From: Chloracidobacterium sp. UBA7659
GTDB taxonomy: Bacteria > Acidobacteriota > Blastocatellia > Pyrinomonadales > Pyrinomonadaceae
Assembly: GCA_002483395.1 (NCBI GenBank)
Contig: DLHV01000125.1
Span: 6,851-12,852 of the forward strand
Direction of reading: 5' to 3'
DNA length: 6,002 nucleotides
Shown here: positions 5,903 to 6,002 of the stretch, one piece after another
How the letters are laid out: every line of letters begins with the position of its first letter
How positions within the stretch are numbered: the first letter of the stretch is position 1
The notes under the pieces: model-generated
What the model saw: only the letters and a program-made list of their open reading frames with translations
Told to the model about the DNA's origin: nothing
The model's database searches: none
Position numbers and translations under genes: made by a program

Positions 5903-6002
5903 GTAGGCGCTGTTGCCTGCATGAGTGCGGAGCGCGAACTTGCGCTTGCCTGACGTCAATCCGGACGCTCACGCGTCCGTGCAGGCGAGGGCGCCTGCGT
6001 TC
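5903..6002. repeat. Tandem short-hairpin element, probable interspersed palindromic repeat (runs off right edge)
   Basis: Four hairpins lie in a row. The stems are GTAGGC/GCCTGC at 5903-5920 (one G-T pair), AGCGC/GCGCT at 5931-5946 (6-base loop), CGGACGC/GCGTCCG at 5962-5979 (perfect 7 bp, TCAC loop), and GCAGGCG/CGCCTGC at 5981-5998 (perfect 7 bp, AGGG loop). Related GC-rich words (GGCGC, GCCTGC) recur in several of them. No open frame explains the pattern and no U-tract follows, so plain termination is unlikely. It looks like a dispersed intergenic palindromic element upstream of the radical SAM gene, but a second copy is not visible in this window. Confidence 0.5.

Noticed and set aside
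5903..6002. CRISPR array or tRNA in the hairpin region
   Set aside because: There are no identical repeats with regular spacers and no cloverleaf or anticodon arm; the stems differ in sequence and spacing.

Overview
The window reads as an ordinary bacterial chromosome segment, about half G+C, and not an obvious mobile element. The gene mix is a secreted M1 metallopeptidase, a secreted SYLF/Ysc84 protein, a monohaem cytochrome c-like protein, a spore-photoproduct-lyase-like radical SAM protein, and small TPR and VOC genes, with tandem hairpin-forming DNA at one end. This mix suggests an Acidobacteriota member, perhaps Blastocatellia/Pyrinomonadaceae. That placement is inference from remembered family resemblance; no marker gene is present.

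Layout, left to right. Positions 1-362 (minus) hold a secreted CxxCH protein that runs off the left edge. Positions 363-813 have no convincing gene; the best candidate is a 59-codon frame at 535-714. Positions 814-2505 (minus) encode a signal-peptide-bearing M1 metallopeptidase with an intact HExxH-x18-E site. A short divergent spacer follows, then on the plus strand (2624-3294) an exported cyclophilin whose frame breaks at a T-run. The break sits on a U UUU UUA heptamer in exactly the phase needed for -1 slippage.

The cyclophilin converges, with an 8-bp overlap, on a minus-strand pair: a TPR protein (3678-3995) followed 7 bases later by a VOC/glyoxalase-fold protein (3287-3670). A strong bidirectional hairpin terminator at 4041-4069 separates this pair from a second minus-strand pair, a radical SAM protein (4837-5850) and then a SYLF-domain protein (4089-4802). 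Upstream of the radical SAM gene, 5903-6002 is a run of four short hairpins that continues past the right edge.

Four of the seven genes (cytochrome, peptidase, cyclophilin, SYLF) carry signal peptides, so the window leans towards cell-envelope functions, but nothing shows that they form one pathway. The cyclophilin frameshift and the tandem-hairpin element are the two items most worth a second look. I did not find a clear new multi-gene system.
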